NCBI GenBank assembly: GCA_002401565.1 | Contig: NVTL01000047.1 | Coordinates: 16,179-23,967, forward strand | Source of the DNA: Rhodospirillaceae bacterium | GTDB lineage: Bacteria > Pseudomonadota > Alphaproteobacteria > Rhodospirillales > Magnetovibrionaceae | Reading direction: 5' to 3' | DNA: 7,789 nt | In this document: piece after piece, positions 1 through 7,327 of the stretch | How the letters are laid out: the number at the start of each line of letters is the position of its first letter | Numbering within the stretch: position 1 is the stretch's first letter | Made by a program: the position numbers and the translations under genes | Notes under the pieces: generated by a model | What the model saw: the letters and a program-made list of their open reading frames with translations, nothing else | Database searches by the model: none | What the model was told of the DNA's origin: nothing

Positions 1-137
1 CCAATGTGCATAAAATGCCAATCGCCGACCAAGCCGTCTTTTGCCGAATACTGACACATGGGCGCGACCACCACGCGGTTGGATAAGGTCAGCCCCCGCA
101 TTTGAAGGGGCGTAAAAAGCGCGCTTGAGCTGCTCAT
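1..137 (-). CDS. NADH:flavin oxidoreductase, Old Yellow Enzyme family (YqjM-like), 5' end only
   Basis: Only the first 45 codons are present; the gene continues beyond position 1. The visible N-terminus carries the start of an FMN-binding TIM barrel of the Old Yellow Enzyme family: an FTPL motif at residues 8-11, [14 protein letters not shown] at about 19-32, and DG...DWHFMH at 34-44. The PMCQYS segment places Cys28 and Tyr30 where the YqjM/thermophilic-like OYE subgroup has its flavin-modulating cysteine and active-site tyrosine. Characterised members use NAD(P)H to reduce activated C=C bonds of enones and related electrophiles; the natural substrate here cannot be judged. The ATG at 135-137 is preceded by an AAGGAA ribosome-binding site that overlaps the 3' end of folC. 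The 17-base gap to folC suggests cotranscription. The family call is firm. The exact subfamily and the completeness of the gene are not visible. Confidence 0.9.
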   Translation of the reverse strand, partial: MSSSSALFTPLQMRGLTLSNRVVVAPMCQYSAKDGLVGDWHFMHI

Positions 138-154
138 CGATCCGGTTTCCTTGG

Positions 155-1465
155 TTAAAGGGTGTTGATGTCGAGTACGTGGCCGACCAGAGTGAGCGAT
201 CCGCAGATCAAGATACGGCCACCGCTGCGCCCCTGCTGGCGGGCTTGGTCCATAATGCTCTGAAGGGCGCCGTGGACCGTTGCAGACGTCTCGCCTTCGA
301 TACCCAATTCGTGCGCGGCGGCGAGGCCTTCTTCGGCCGTGAGGGCGTTGTCCTGCCCCGGTATGGTGAGGGTGCGCAAGCCAGCAAGCTTGCCTTGTAG
401 GGGGGTGAAAAATTCACCAGCTGGGCGTTGATTCAAAGCCCCAAACACCAGCCATATATCATCTTTGCGCCAGCGTCTGGTATGTTGGGCCAACATTTCC
501 GCCGCGGCTTTGTTATGGCCGCCGTCCAACCACAGCTCGAACCCGTCGTCTAACAGATCGATCAGTGGCCCTTGGGTGATGTGTTGCAAACGCCCCGGCC
601 ATTGCACGGTGTTAAGGCCCAAGGCGATGGCGGCATCAGAAATTTCAAAGTCAGGTGCCAAGGCTTCAGCACAAGCAATAGCCAAGGATGCGTTGCGCAC
701 CTGGTGTTGCCCGACCAGTCGCGGCATGGGGAACGTGCGGTCTTTGTCGCCATTCGTATAGATCATGGCGGGTGTTTCCCGCCGGCCACCTGACACGCGC
801 GAAAACCACACTTTGCCTTCACTCAATAACGGCGCGCGCGCGGCGCTGGCTGCTTTTTCCAGAACCTTTTGTAAAAGTTTTGAGCCTTGCTTGGCGGCGA
901 TGCAGTCCACACCCGATTTCAAGATGCCGGCCTTTTCCCCCATGATGGTTTTCACGTTATTGCCCAAATAGTGTTGGTGGTCAAGCGACACCGGCGTGAT
1001 GCAGGTCAAGCGGGGGCGGTCAATCACATTGGTCGCGTCCAAGCGTCCACCCAATCCGGTTTCCAACAATACAATGTCGGCCGGGGTTCTGGAGAAGGCC
1101 AAAAACGCTGCCGCCGTGGTGATTTCAAAAAACGTAATGGGTAAGCCTTGGTTAGCGTCCTCGCACTCCGTTAAAATAGCGTCCAACGCATCATCGGTGA
1201 TCAGCTTGCCCGCCACACGAATGCGTTCGTTAAAATGCACCAAATGCGGCGAAGTATAAACGTGAACGCGCAGGCCCGCGGCCTCGCAAAAGGCGCGCAA
1301 AAAGGCGATCGAGGACCCCTTGCCATTGGTTCCCGCAACGTGCACCACGGGCGGCAATTTTTGGTGCGGGTTATCAAGTGCGCCGAGCAAACGCACAACC
1401 CGGTCCAAAACCAAATCAATCGATTTTGGATGCAGTGCGGTTAAACGCTTGAGAATCGTATCCAT
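155..1465 (-). CDS. folC: bifunctional dihydrofolate synthase / folylpolyglutamate synthase
   Basis: A cytoplasmic Mur-ligase-type enzyme that adds glutamate to dihydropteroate, making dihydrofolate, and then extends the polyglutamate tail of reduced folates using ATP. The 436 residues match the usual family length. Visible motifs in order are the P-loop GTNGKGS (45-51), SPHL with downstream FNERI (72-82), [10 protein letters not shown] (112-121), [14 protein letters not shown] (133-146), LDHQHYLG (161-168), EKAGILK (177-183), WPGRLQ in the central part, and DGGHN at the start of the C-terminal glutamate-ligase domain. Lys178 in EKAGI corresponds to the lysine reported as carbamylated in characterised homologues. 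The ATG lies five bases after the accD stop and has no strong Shine-Dalgarno, so translation probably depends on ribosomes finishing accD. Both activities are typical of bacterial FolC, but one alone cannot be excluded from sequence. Confidence 0.97.
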   Translation of the reverse strand: MDTILKRLTALHPKSIDLVLDRVVRLLGALDNPHQKLPPVVHVAGTNGKGSSIAFLRAFCEAAGLRVHVYTSPHLVHFNERIRVAGKLITDDALDAILTECEDANQGLPITFFEITTAAAFLAFSRTPADIVLLETGLGGRLDATNVIDRPRLTCITPVSLDHQHYLGNNVKTIMGEKAGILKSGVDCIAAKQGSKLLQKVLEKAASAARAPLLSEGKVWFSRVSGGRRETPAMIYTNGDKDRTFPMPRLVGQHQVRNASLAIACAEALAPDFEISDAAIALGLNTVQWPGRLQHITQGPLIDLLDDGFELWLDGGHNKAAAEMLAQHTRRWRKDDIWLVFGALNQRPAGEFFTPLQGKLAGLRTLTIPGQDNALTAEEGLAAAHELGIEGETSATVHGALQSIMDQARQQGRSGGRILICGSLTLVGHVLDINTL

Positions 1466-1470
1466 GCTAA

Positions 1471-2409
1471 TTATTCAGGACTTGCGCCATGAGGGATTGC
1501 ACCGTCAACGGGACCTTCAACCTTTGGCGCATTCAAAGCCACCACGTCAGCGGGAGCACCTGTGTTGCGCAACAACGACAAAATCCGCACCAAGGTTGAG
1601 CGCAGTTCTTTGCGTTCGACAACCATGTCAATCATGCCATGTTCCAACAGGTATTCGGCACTTTGGAAACCTTCGGGTAATTCTTCGCGGATGGTTTGTT
1701 CAATCACCCGGCGTCCGGCAAAACCAATGGTGCAACCCGGTTCGGCGATTTGAATATCACCCAACATGGCAAACGAAGCCGACACACCACCCGTGGTGGG
1801 GTCGGTCAAAACCACGATGTACGGAAGACCTTTTTCTTTGACTTCTTCCACTGCGATGGTGGTGCGGGCCATTTGCATCAAAGACAAAATGCCTTCTTGC
1901 ATGCGCGCTCCACCAGACGTCGGCACGATGATCAATGAGGCATCTTGGACCTGAGCCAAACGCGACGCGGTGACAATACCTTCGCCAACTGCGGTCCCCA
2001 TGGACCCGCCCATATAGGCAAAGTTAAAGGCCGCGATCACAACATTTTGGCCGCCCATTTTTCCATGAGCGACAATCAGGGCTTCTTCGGCCCCGGATTT
2101 CGCCTGATGGTCTTTGATGCGGTCGGTGTATTTTTTAAGGTCTTTGAATTTCAGCGGATCAACAACGGCCGATGCAAAATCAACGGTTTTATATTCACCC
2201 CCGTCAAACAACAATTCCAAACGGCGATCAACGGTGATGCGCATGTGGTGTCCGCAATGTTGGCAGACATGATCGTTGGCGGTCAGGTCGCGATGAAAAA
2301 TCATCTGTTCACATGATGGACATTTATGCCACATGTTGTCGGGAATATCTTTCCCGCCGCTGACCAATTGTTTTAGTTTGGGCCGGACAAAATCTTTAAG
2401 CCAGTTCAT
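1471..2409 (-). CDS. accD: acetyl-CoA carboxylase carboxyltransferase subunit beta
   Basis: The beta subunit of the carboxyltransferase half of acetyl-CoA carboxylase. With AccA it moves the carboxyl group from carboxybiotin on AccB to acetyl-CoA, giving malonyl-CoA for fatty-acid synthesis in the cytoplasm. The N-terminus has the four-cysteine zinc ribbon expected of AccD (Cys30, Cys33, Cys49, Cys52). It is followed by the crotonase-like carboxyltransferase core with GGSMGTAVGEGI, TSGGARMQEG and DPTTGGVSASFAMLGD, and then the IGFAGRRVIEQT segment. Length (312 residues) is normal. A short tail rich in Ala, Pro and Val closes the protein. The start is an ATG preceded by AAAGGA with a 7-base spacer; it lies 11 bases after the trpA stop. 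Position between trpA and folC is a common alphaproteobacterial arrangement. accA, the partner gene, is not in the window. Confidence 0.98.
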   Translation of the reverse strand: MNWLKDFVRPKLKQLVSGGKDIPDNMWHKCPSCEQMIFHRDLTANDHVCQHCGHHMRITVDRRLELLFDGGEYKTVDFASAVVDPLKFKDLKKYTDRIKDHQAKSGAEEALIVAHGKMGGQNVVIAAFNFAYMGGSMGTAVGEGIVTASRLAQVQDASLIIVPTSGGARMQEGILSLMQMARTTIAVEEVKEKGLPYIVVLTDPTTGGVSASFAMLGDIQIAEPGCTIGFAGRRVIEQTIREELPEGFQSAEYLLEHGMIDMVVERKELRSTLVRILSLLRNTGAPADVVALNAPKVEGPVDGAIPHGASPE

Positions 2410-2420
2410 ACCCGCATCCT

Positions 2421-3260
2421 TTATTTTTTACTTTGGCGAACACCGTCGCCCAATTGTTGCGCAAATCTGAGGACTTTGTCTACAAGTCCGTCCTTAGCTT
2501 TGCCATTTTTATCTAAATTTTCCAAGATCACCTTGATTAAGGCTGATCCCACCACGGCTGCATCGGCAACGTCGGCAACGTTTTTCGCGGCCTGGGGTGT
2601 ATTGATACCAAAGCCCACGGCGATGGGCAGGTCTGTGTATTTGCGAATGCGCGCCACGGCACTTTCAACGTCCGTCACTTGAGCAGAAGCCGCTCCTGTG
2701 ACGCCCGTGACCGACACATAATACACAAAACCAGAGGCATTTTTAACCACTGTGGGCAAGCGTTTATCATCGGTGGTCGGCGTGGTGAGGAAGATAAAGT
2801 TAATTTCCCCGGCCAACGCAGGCAGGCACAATTCGGCTTCTTCTTCGGGGGGCAGATCAACGACGATCAAACCATCTACACCCGCAGCTTTCGCATCCTT
2901 AACAAATTTATCGACGCCATAATGATAAACCGGATTGTAATAGCCCATCAAAACAATCGGCGTTTCGTCATCGTCTTTGCGAAATTCACGCACTTGATCC
3001 AAGGTTTTGACCAACGTCATGCCCGCGTTCAACGCGCGCAGGGAACTGGCTTGAATAGCCGGACCATCCGCCATGGGATCGGAAAACGGCATGCCCAATT
3101 CGATCACGTCCGCACCCGCGGCCGGAAGACCCTTTAAAATTTTCAAAGCGGTGACGGGATCAGGATCGCCAGCTGTCAAGAAAGTCACCAAGCCGCCACG
3201 GCCTTCGGCCTTCAATTTGGCGAAGCGCCGATCAAGGCGGGTTTCGAAATTCACGGTCAT
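2421..3260 (-). CDS. trpA: tryptophan synthase alpha chain
   Basis: A cytoplasmic TIM-barrel enzyme that cleaves indole-3-glycerol phosphate to indole and glyceraldehyde 3-phosphate, then passes the indole through the internal tunnel to TrpB. The 279 residues are close to the family norm. The catalytic pair is in the [17 protein letters not shown] segment: Glu54 and Asp65, with the same 11-residue spacing as Glu49/Asp60 of the enteric enzyme. Later barrel motifs are VVDLPPEE, the VTGVTGA loop, AVGFGI and VVGSALI, which form the phosphate site. Its ATG overlaps the trpB stop in an ATGA tetranucleotide. This is the classical trpB–trpA translational coupling that keeps the two subunits in equal amounts. 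Only a weak GAG-type ribosome-binding site precedes the start, which fits coupling. No anomaly was seen. Confidence 0.98.
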   Translation of the reverse strand: MTVNFETRLDRRFAKLKAEGRGGLVTFLTAGDPDPVTALKILKGLPAAGADVIELGMPFSDPMADGPAIQASSLRALNAGMTLVKTLDQVREFRKDDDETPIVLMGYYNPVYHYGVDKFVKDAKAAGVDGLIVVDLPPEEEAELCLPALAGEINFIFLTTPTTDDKRLPTVVKNASGFVYYVSVTGVTGAASAQVTDVESAVARIRKYTDLPIAVGFGINTPQAAKNVADVADAAVVGSALIKVILENLDKNGKAKDGLVDKVLRFAQQLGDGVRQSKK

Positions 3261-4480
3261 AAGCTCACACCCATTTCCACACCCATGTGGGCCGCAACGG
3301 TGTTTAAATCTTTATCGCCCCGCCCGGATAAATTCATCACCAAAATATTGTCTTTGGGCAATTCGGGGGCAAGTTTTTTAACGTAGGCCAAGGCATGCGA
3401 AGATTCCAGCGCCGGAATGATGCCTTCCAAGCGGGTCATCAATTGAAAGGCTTCCAAGGCTTCGTCATCCGTAATCGGTACATATTCAACGCGGCCCGTG
3501 TCATGCAACCAGCAATGTTCGGGGCCAATGCCCGGATAATCCAGACCCGCAGAAATACTATCGGCTTCCAACACTTGGCCATCGTCATCTTGTAGCAAAT
3601 ACATGCGATTGCCGTGCAATACGCCGGGTGATCCCGCGTTCAAACTGGCCGCATGCTTTCCGGTTTCGATACCGCGCCCGGCGGCTTCGGTGCCGATGAT
3701 GCGGATATCGGGTTCGTCCAAAAACGGATGGAACAAGCCAATCGCGTTTGATCCACCGCCGATGCACGCGACTAAAGTATCCGGCAAGCGGCCTTCGGCT
3801 TCCATGCACTGTACGCGCACTTCATCGCCGATCACACACTGAAAATCACGAACCATCATGGGGAACGGGTGCATGCCCGCCGCCGTGCCAATTAAAAAAT
3901 ATGTGTCGTGAACATTGGTCACCCAATCGCGGATGGCTTCGTTCATGGCATCTTTTAAGGAACACGATCCAACGGTCACGGGTTTGACTTCGGCGCCCAG
4001 CATTTTCATGCGAAAAACGTTGGGGGCTTGGCGTTCAATGTCCTTGGTGCCCATGTAAATGGTGCAGGGAATGTTGAATAAAGCACAGACCGTTGCCGTA
4101 GCCACGCCGTGCTGACCCGCACCGGTTTCGGCGATGATGCGGGTTTTGCCCATGCGTCTGGCCAACAAAATCTGGCCGATGGTGTTGTTGATTTTATGCG
4201 CGCCGGTATGGTTCAAATCTTCGCGTTTTAAGTAAACTTTAGCGCCGCCAAATTCTTCTGTCAGGCGTTCGGCAAAATAAAGTGGGCTGGGTCGGCCCAC
4301 ATATTGCGCCAAGTAATAATCTTTTTCGCGCGCGAATTCAGGGTCGTTTTTAGCCGCCTCATAAGCCTCGGCCACATCATGGACCAAGGGCATCAGGGTT
4401 TCGGCAACAAATTGCCCGCCAAATATGCCAAAACGGCCATTTTGGTCGGGTCCTTCGCGATAAGTATTGGGCTTGCTCAT
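3257..4480 (-). CDS. trpB: tryptophan synthase beta chain (PLP-dependent)
   Basis: This enzyme condenses indole with L-serine to give tryptophan, using pyridoxal phosphate, in an alpha2-beta2 complex with TrpA. The frame stays open to 4705, but I chose the ATG at 4478-4480. It gives [10 protein letters not shown]..., the normal TrpB beginning, and 407 residues; the upstream 75 codons are unlike TrpB and overlap trpF. Key residues are all present. Lys96 in HTGAHKINN forms the Schiff base (Lys87 in Salmonella). Glu118 in ETGAGQHG is the catalytic acid/base (Glu109). [10 protein letters not shown] is the phosphate-binding glycine loop, and the serine of LSGRGDKD lies near residue 385. The C-terminus ends in a small MGV-E-MGV repetition. 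It looks like an ordinary TrpB1 that works with TrpA. No strong Shine-Dalgarno is visible, only a weak GAG-like stretch upstream. Confidence 0.98.
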   Translation of the reverse strand: MSKPNTYREGPDQNGRFGIFGGQFVAETLMPLVHDVAEAYEAAKNDPEFAREKDYYLAQYVGRPSPLYFAERLTEEFGGAKVYLKREDLNHTGAHKINNTIGQILLARRMGKTRIIAETGAGQHGVATATVCALFNIPCTIYMGTKDIERQAPNVFRMKMLGAEVKPVTVGSCSLKDAMNEAIRDWVTNVHDTYFLIGTAAGMHPFPMMVRDFQCVIGDEVRVQCMEAEGRLPDTLVACIGGGSNAIGLFHPFLDEPDIRIIGTEAAGRGIETGKHAASLNAGSPGVLHGNRMYLLQDDDGQVLEADSISAGLDYPGIGPEHCWLHDTGRVEYVPITDDEALEAFQLMTRLEGIIPALESSHALAYVKKLAPELPKDNILVMNLSGRGDKDLNTVAAHMGVEMGVSL

Positions 4481-4545
4481 GGGCTTTGGTATCCGCTCGA
4501 ATTTAAGGCCGGACCATAGCAAGGAATGCACGGCTTTGAAAGGCT
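4481..4545 (-). other. 65-base trpF–trpB spacer
   Basis: This is one of only two real spacers in the window. It has no credible hairpin-plus-T-run terminator, no small ORF with a ribosome-binding site, and no run of Trp codons that would suggest an attenuator leader peptide. It separates trpF from the tightly coupled trpBA pair, so trpB must recruit ribosomes by itself. A weak promoter-like pair of hexamers inside it is listed separately. Confidence 0.6.
4513..4540 (-). promoter_or_regulatory. possible weak sigma70-type promoter for trpBA
   Basis: Reading the minus strand, TTCAAA (4540-4535) and TATGGT (4518-4513) are separated by 16 bases, and each matches 4 of 6 positions of the sigma70 consensus. 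It sits in the trpF–trpB spacer, about 32 bases ahead of the trpB ATG, where an internal promoter would make sense. Such matches occur by chance, and alphaproteobacterial promoters are often degenerate, so this is only a candidate. Confidence 0.2.
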
Positions 4546-5187
4546 TTACAGTGACTTTGCCAACTTCAAAAAGTCTTGGATTTTTTGCACACTTTTGTGA
4601 CCCGGTCGGTCTTCGACGCCGCTGGACACATCCACGGCTTTGGCCCCGCTGATTTTCACCGCTTCTGCAAGGTTTTGGGGGGTTAAGCCCCCCGCCAACA
4701 TCCACGGTTTAACCCATGTTTCGCCGCGGATCAGGTCCCAATCAAAGCTTAACGCATTGCCGCCCGGAAGCTTGGCATCCTTGGGCGCCTTCGCATCTAA
4801 CAAAATACGTTCGCAGATGGCTTCGTATTCATGGGCGCGTTTGATGTCATCCGGCCCAGCAATGCCCACGGCTTTCATGATCGGCAAGCCCACCTTCGCC
4901 TTGATATCTGAAATACGGTCTAAACTTTCCGAACCGTGCAATTGCAAGATATCGACGGGTAATTTTCGGCACACCGCACCCACGTCTAAATCATCGGGAT
5001 TGACCATCAAGGCGACCTTTTGCACACCGTCTGGCACCAAAGCCATCAAAGCATGGGCTTCCACAGGGGTCACACACCGGGGCGAAGGCGGAAAAAACAC
5101 AAAGCCCAGCATGGTCGCGCCACCCTTGACGGCAGCGTCCAAGGCTTCGGCAGAATTTATGCCGCAAATTTTTACATCAATGCTCAT
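4546..5187 (-). CDS. trpF: phosphoribosylanthranilate isomerase
   Basis: Catalyses the Amadori rearrangement of N-(5-phosphoribosyl)anthranilate to CdRP, the third step from chorismate to tryptophan, in the cytoplasm. The 213-residue protein is a single-domain TIM barrel of normal length. The catalytic general base is Cys8 in VKICGI, and the general acid is Asp131 in ILLDAK, matching Cys7 and Asp126 of the Thermotoga enzyme. Other family signatures are [10 protein letters not shown] (28-37), LQLHG (81-85), the [10 protein letters not shown] loop (163-172) and [10 protein letters not shown] (184-193), which bind the phosphate. The ATG at 5185-5187 overlaps the stop of the upstream 158-codon membrane protein gene as ATGA. 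Its own ribosome-binding site is weak, so trpF translation is probably coupled to that gene. trpC is not adjacent, as is usual in alphaproteobacteria. Confidence 0.97.
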   Translation of the reverse strand: MSIDVKICGINSAEALDAAVKGGATMLGFVFFPPSPRCVTPVEAHALMALVPDGVQKVALMVNPDDLDVGAVCRKLPVDILQLHGSESLDRISDIKAKVGLPIMKAVGIAGPDDIKRAHEYEAICERILLDAKAPKDAKLPGGNALSFDWDLIRGETWVKPWMLAGGLTPQNLAEAVKISGAKAVDVSSGVEDRPGHKSVQKIQDFLKLAKSL

Positions 5188-5660
5188 GATTTCACTTTAC
5201 CCAAAGCCGCCGCCAACGCCAAGCCTACTAACGTTGTCATGGTGAATTCCGGCACCATAATGGTCGGCACAAACGCCCAAAGACCGCCGCGTTCATCGGC
5301 CAAAGCTTCTAAGGCCTGGGTGAGGGGATGCAGGGCCAAAGCCACGGGCAAGCCGATTAGAACAACCGAAACTGCGGCTAAAAACAAGGGCTTCAGGCCG
5401 GGGCAGGCCAATCGCGGCATGGCAAAACCAAATTTTGCCATGCCAGAAAATTTCAAACGCACCACAGCCGCCAAATAAGCCAGCACAAAAACTCCATGGA
5501 TAAAGTCGAGGCCTAAACGATACGGCATGCCGATTTGACGGGCAAGCAGCACCACCAAATGAGAACAGATGAAGGGCAATAAGACGGCGAGAAGCAAGCT
5601 TAGACCATGTTTCTTCAAGATTTGCCCTAGAAACTTAAATTGATGGATTAAGGCCTTCAC
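5184..5660 (-). CDS. uncharacterised membrane protein, 158 residues, about four TM segments
   Basis: I do not recognise this family. The protein is short and hydrophobic, with likely membrane segments at about residues 19-39, 49-67, 91-111 and 127-152. A positively charged N-terminus (Lys2, Lys9, Lys16, Lys17) and short loops suggest an inner-membrane protein with little outside the bilayer. No catalytic motif, metal site or signal-peptide cleavage site is visible. Evidence that it is real: a GTG start with a clear GAGGA ribosome-binding site nine bases upstream, and four-base overlaps at both ends (GTGA with the upstream ORF300 stop, ATGA with the trpF start). Base composition looks close to that of the surrounding metabolic genes. 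It probably works with the adjacent six-TM protein. A role in tryptophan metabolism is possible from position alone but is not supported by any motif. Confidence 0.78.
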   Translation of the reverse strand: MKALIHQFKFLGQILKKHGLSLLLAVLLPFICSHLVVLLARQIGMPYRLGLDFIHGVFVLAYLAAVVRLKFSGMAKFGFAMPRLACPGLKPLFLAAVSVVLIGLPVALALHPLTQALEALADERGGLWAFVPTIMVPEFTMTTLVGLALAAALGKVKS

Positions 5661-6559
5661 CGTTTTTTGTCCTCAGCCATTGATCCATCGCGCTCAAGGG
5701 CCTGAAAGGCGATGCAATACATCACAACCATGACCAGCATCGTCACCCACCTTAAAACATCAAATGAACTGGCAACCCGAAGCACAGAAGCGACCAGATC
5801 GCCAAAGAAAGAGCCTGCGAATGCTTTAACAATCACGTCCATTTCAGGAAAAAAGAACACGATGACGGCGTCAAAGACTAGAACGGGTAATAACAGAATT
5901 ATCAAGGCCACTAAGAATGTTTTAACGTGCCCCTCGCCCAGCTCATTCGCGCGTTTTAAATCAGTCCATACGTCAATGTTATCGTTTAAACACGCCGCAG
6001 GCAGGGCAAACGATACGCGTGTAACCCAGCCAATAATGCGATAGGCAGCAATCATCAACGGGACCACTGTGATGATCATGCCGGCCCCAGGCCAAAATTG
6101 CCCCGGATATTGTTCATCCAACCACATAAACAAAAGAAAGGGAGCCGAAAACAAACCCAATAAAAGAAGAGAACGGGCATTAATAACAAACAGATAAAAC
6201 ATCAGTTTCCGTACACCGGGGCTTTTTAAAAATGTTGGAAAATGAGGGCGTTCTTTCAGCAAAAATAGACGTTGAGAGGCGTAATAAACAATCCCGCTCA
6301 AATAAAAGCTAAACAACCAGTACCCAAAATCAAAAAAAACCGTAAATGAAAACATCGTCTGTGGCACAAGTTGCGCAGAAACTTTTTCAGCCCCCATGTA
6401 AGCAACCACGAAATACGTCAAAAAGGCATCCAGAATAATCGGCACAGATAAGACCAGCGCCAAGACCTGAACATTGTTTTTGATGAATTCAATGCTGTTT
6501 TTTAGGAGAGACAGGGACGTAAAAAGTGTTTTAGGTTTTTCCTGTTTGGCATCGCTCAT
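5657..6559 (-). CDS. uncharacterised membrane protein, 300 residues, about six TM segments
   Basis: The family is not recognised with confidence. The protein has a hydrophilic N-terminus of about 25 residues and likely membrane segments near residues 28-54, 70-94, 119-146, 159-180, 213-237 and 266-288. It ends in a charged tail (EDKKR). Between segments 4 and 5, a stretch near 176-205 (LPAACLNDN...DLKRANELGEG) resembles the cytosolic 'A-P-x-L, acidic/charged, small-residue, G' pattern seen in YciC/DUF975-like six-TM proteins; this is a topology-level resemblance only. I chose the ATG at 6557-6559 because it follows a good AGGGGA ribosome-binding site by eight bases. The frame stays open to an ATG at 6598, but those 13 extra codons have no ribosome-binding site. 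Sampled stretches are only about 32-45% GC against roughly 58-65% in nearby genes. Function unknown. Confidence 0.8.
   Translation of the reverse strand: MSDAKQEKPKTLFTSLSLLKNSIEFIKNNVQVLALVLSVPIILDAFLTYFVVAYMGAEKVSAQLVPQTMFSFTVFFDFGYWLFSFYLSGIVYYASQRLFLLKERPHFPTFLKSPGVRKLMFYLFVINARSLLLLGLFSAPFLLFMWLDEQYPGQFWPGAGMIITVVPLMIAAYRIIGWVTRVSFALPAACLNDNIDVWTDLKRANELGEGHVKTFLVALIILLLPVLVFDAVIVFFFPEMDVIVKAFAGSFFGDLVASVLRVASSFDVLRWVTMLVMVVMYCIAFQALERDGSMAEDKKR
5670..5674 (-). promoter_or_regulatory. ribosome-binding site of the 158-codon gene
   Basis: GAGGA on the minus strand, nine bases ahead of the GTG at 5658-5660 and inside the last codons of the upstream gene. It decides the GTG as the start and supports this short gene being translated. 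Confidence 0.7.
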
Positions 6560-6628
6560 GACATCATTCCCCTGCGTGTAAAACACCATACAGGGCATTT
6601 TGATGTTTTTGCTATAGTAAAAATTGAT
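6560..6628 (-). other. 69-base pyrF–ORF300 spacer
   Basis: An AT-rich spacer, the largest gap in the window. It contains no convincing terminator. A TATGGT hexamer (6590-6585) and a TACTAT hexamer near the pyrF stop could serve as -10 elements, but neither has a recognisable -35 at the right distance. A promoter for the membrane-protein/trpF block would be expected here if it is expressed separately from lapA–pyrF, but the sequence does not prove one. Confidence 0.5.
6568..6573 (-). promoter_or_regulatory. ribosome-binding site of the 300-codon gene
   Basis: AGGGGA on the minus strand, eight bases ahead of the ATG at 6557-6559. It selects this start over the ATG codons at 6589 and 6598, which have no purine-rich sequence in front of them. 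Confidence 0.75.
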
Positions 6629-7324
6629 TTAAGAAAGTTCTTCGGCAATCAAACGCGCGGCTTCGATGGGGTCGGCGTGTCCCGTGATGGGGCGGCCAAT
6701 GACGAGGTAGTCTGCACCCAAATCTATGGCGTCTTTTGGGGTGACGATGCGGCGTTGGTCGTCGGCGCTGGCCCATGTTGGGCGGATGCCGGGCACGACC
6801 AGTTTGAAGTCTTTGCCGACAGCCCCCCGCAACGCCACGACTTCTTTGGCCGAACACACCACGCCATCCAGACCGCTGGATTTTGCCAGCTTGCCCAAAC
6901 GCAAGACTTGTTCCAAGGGTTCAACATCGACACCGACTTCGGCCAAATCTTCACCTGACATGGATGTTAAAACCGTCACGCCCAAAACAATAGTATCTGT
7001 TGCGGCGTCCGCGGCGGCTTTCATCATACGGCTTCCGCCGCTGGCGTGCACGTTGACCATAAACGGTTTTAAGGCCAAGGACGCGCGGATAGCGCTGGCG
7101 ACCGTATTGGGGATGTCGTGAAATTTTAAATCCAAAAACAACGGCATGCCGCATTCGGTGATGCGGTGCACGCCTTCGGGTCCGTTGGCGGTGAAAAATT
7201 CTTTGCCGACCTTCACGCCGCCCACAAATCCCTTTAGGCCGTTCGCCAATTCCACCGCTTTGCCCACATCGGTGGTATCAAGAGCAACAAAGATGCGTTG
7301 CCAAGGATGCGTTATATTTGTCAT
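6629..7324 (-). CDS. pyrF: orotidine 5'-phosphate decarboxylase
   Basis: Converts orotidine 5'-monophosphate to UMP, the last step of de novo UMP synthesis, as a cytoplasmic TIM-barrel dimer. The 231 residues are typical of the short bacterial class. The catalytic array is intact: Asp16 in ALDTTD, Lys38 in VKVGKEFF, and the signature LDLKFHDIPNTV holding Asp65, Lys67 and Asp70 (the DxKxxD motif). Further motifs are VNVHASGG (90-97), VVCSAKE (145-151), VVPGIRP (166-172) and GADYLVIGRPITGHADP (203-219), where Gly210 and Arg211 help bind the phosphate. The ATG lies three bases after the lapA stop, with AGGT six bases upstream inside the end of lapA, so the two genes are very probably cotranscribed. 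The lapA–pyrF neighbourhood is widespread in proteobacteria. Confidence 0.98.
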   Translation of the reverse strand: MTNITHPWQRIFVALDTTDVGKAVELANGLKGFVGGVKVGKEFFTANGPEGVHRITECGMPLFLDLKFHDIPNTVASAIRASLALKPFMVNVHASGGSRMMKAAADAATDTIVLGVTVLTSMSGEDLAEVGVDVEPLEQVLRLGKLAKSSGLDGVVCSAKEVVALRGAVGKDFKLVVPGIRPTWASADDQRRIVTPKDAIDLGADYLVIGRPITGHADPIEAARLIAEELS

Positions 7325-7327
7325 GGA

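Noticed and set aside
1320..1841. 173-codon plus-strand open frame across the folC/accD junction
   Set aside because: Antisense shadow of two well-identified genes; the translation is rich in Arg, His, Pro and Cys with no domain.
2679..3137. 152-codon plus-strand open frame antisense to trpA
   Set aside because: Shadow of trpA with no ribosome-binding site or family signature.
3277..3290. Small hairpin CCACA–CCCA–TGTGG near the end of trpB
   Set aside because: Five base pairs within coding sequence and no T-run; expected by chance.
4481..4545. Tryptophan attenuator or leader peptide before trpB
   Set aside because: No start codon with consecutive Trp codons and no competing hairpins are visible in the 65 bases.
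4481..4705. 75-codon N-terminal extension of trpB open upstream of the chosen start
   Set aside because: The extra residues overlap trpF, are Arg/Pro-rich and unlike TrpB. The internal ATG gives the normal TrpB N-terminus and length.
4640..5245. 201-codon plus-strand open frame antisense to trpF
   Set aside because: It lies opposite a trpF with all catalytic residues, has no recognisable protein features, and is explained by codon bias on the other strand.
6560..6598. Alternative upstream ATG starts for the 300-codon gene
   Set aside because: Neither ATG has a purine-rich site in front, while the ATG at 6559 follows AGGGGA at ideal spacing.
6606..6623. AT-only inverted repeat (TTTTT ... AAAAA) in the pyrF–ORF300 spacer, possible terminator
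   Set aside because: The stem is essentially all A-T with one wobble pair and a loop that is too tight. It lacks the GC-rich stem of an intrinsic terminator.
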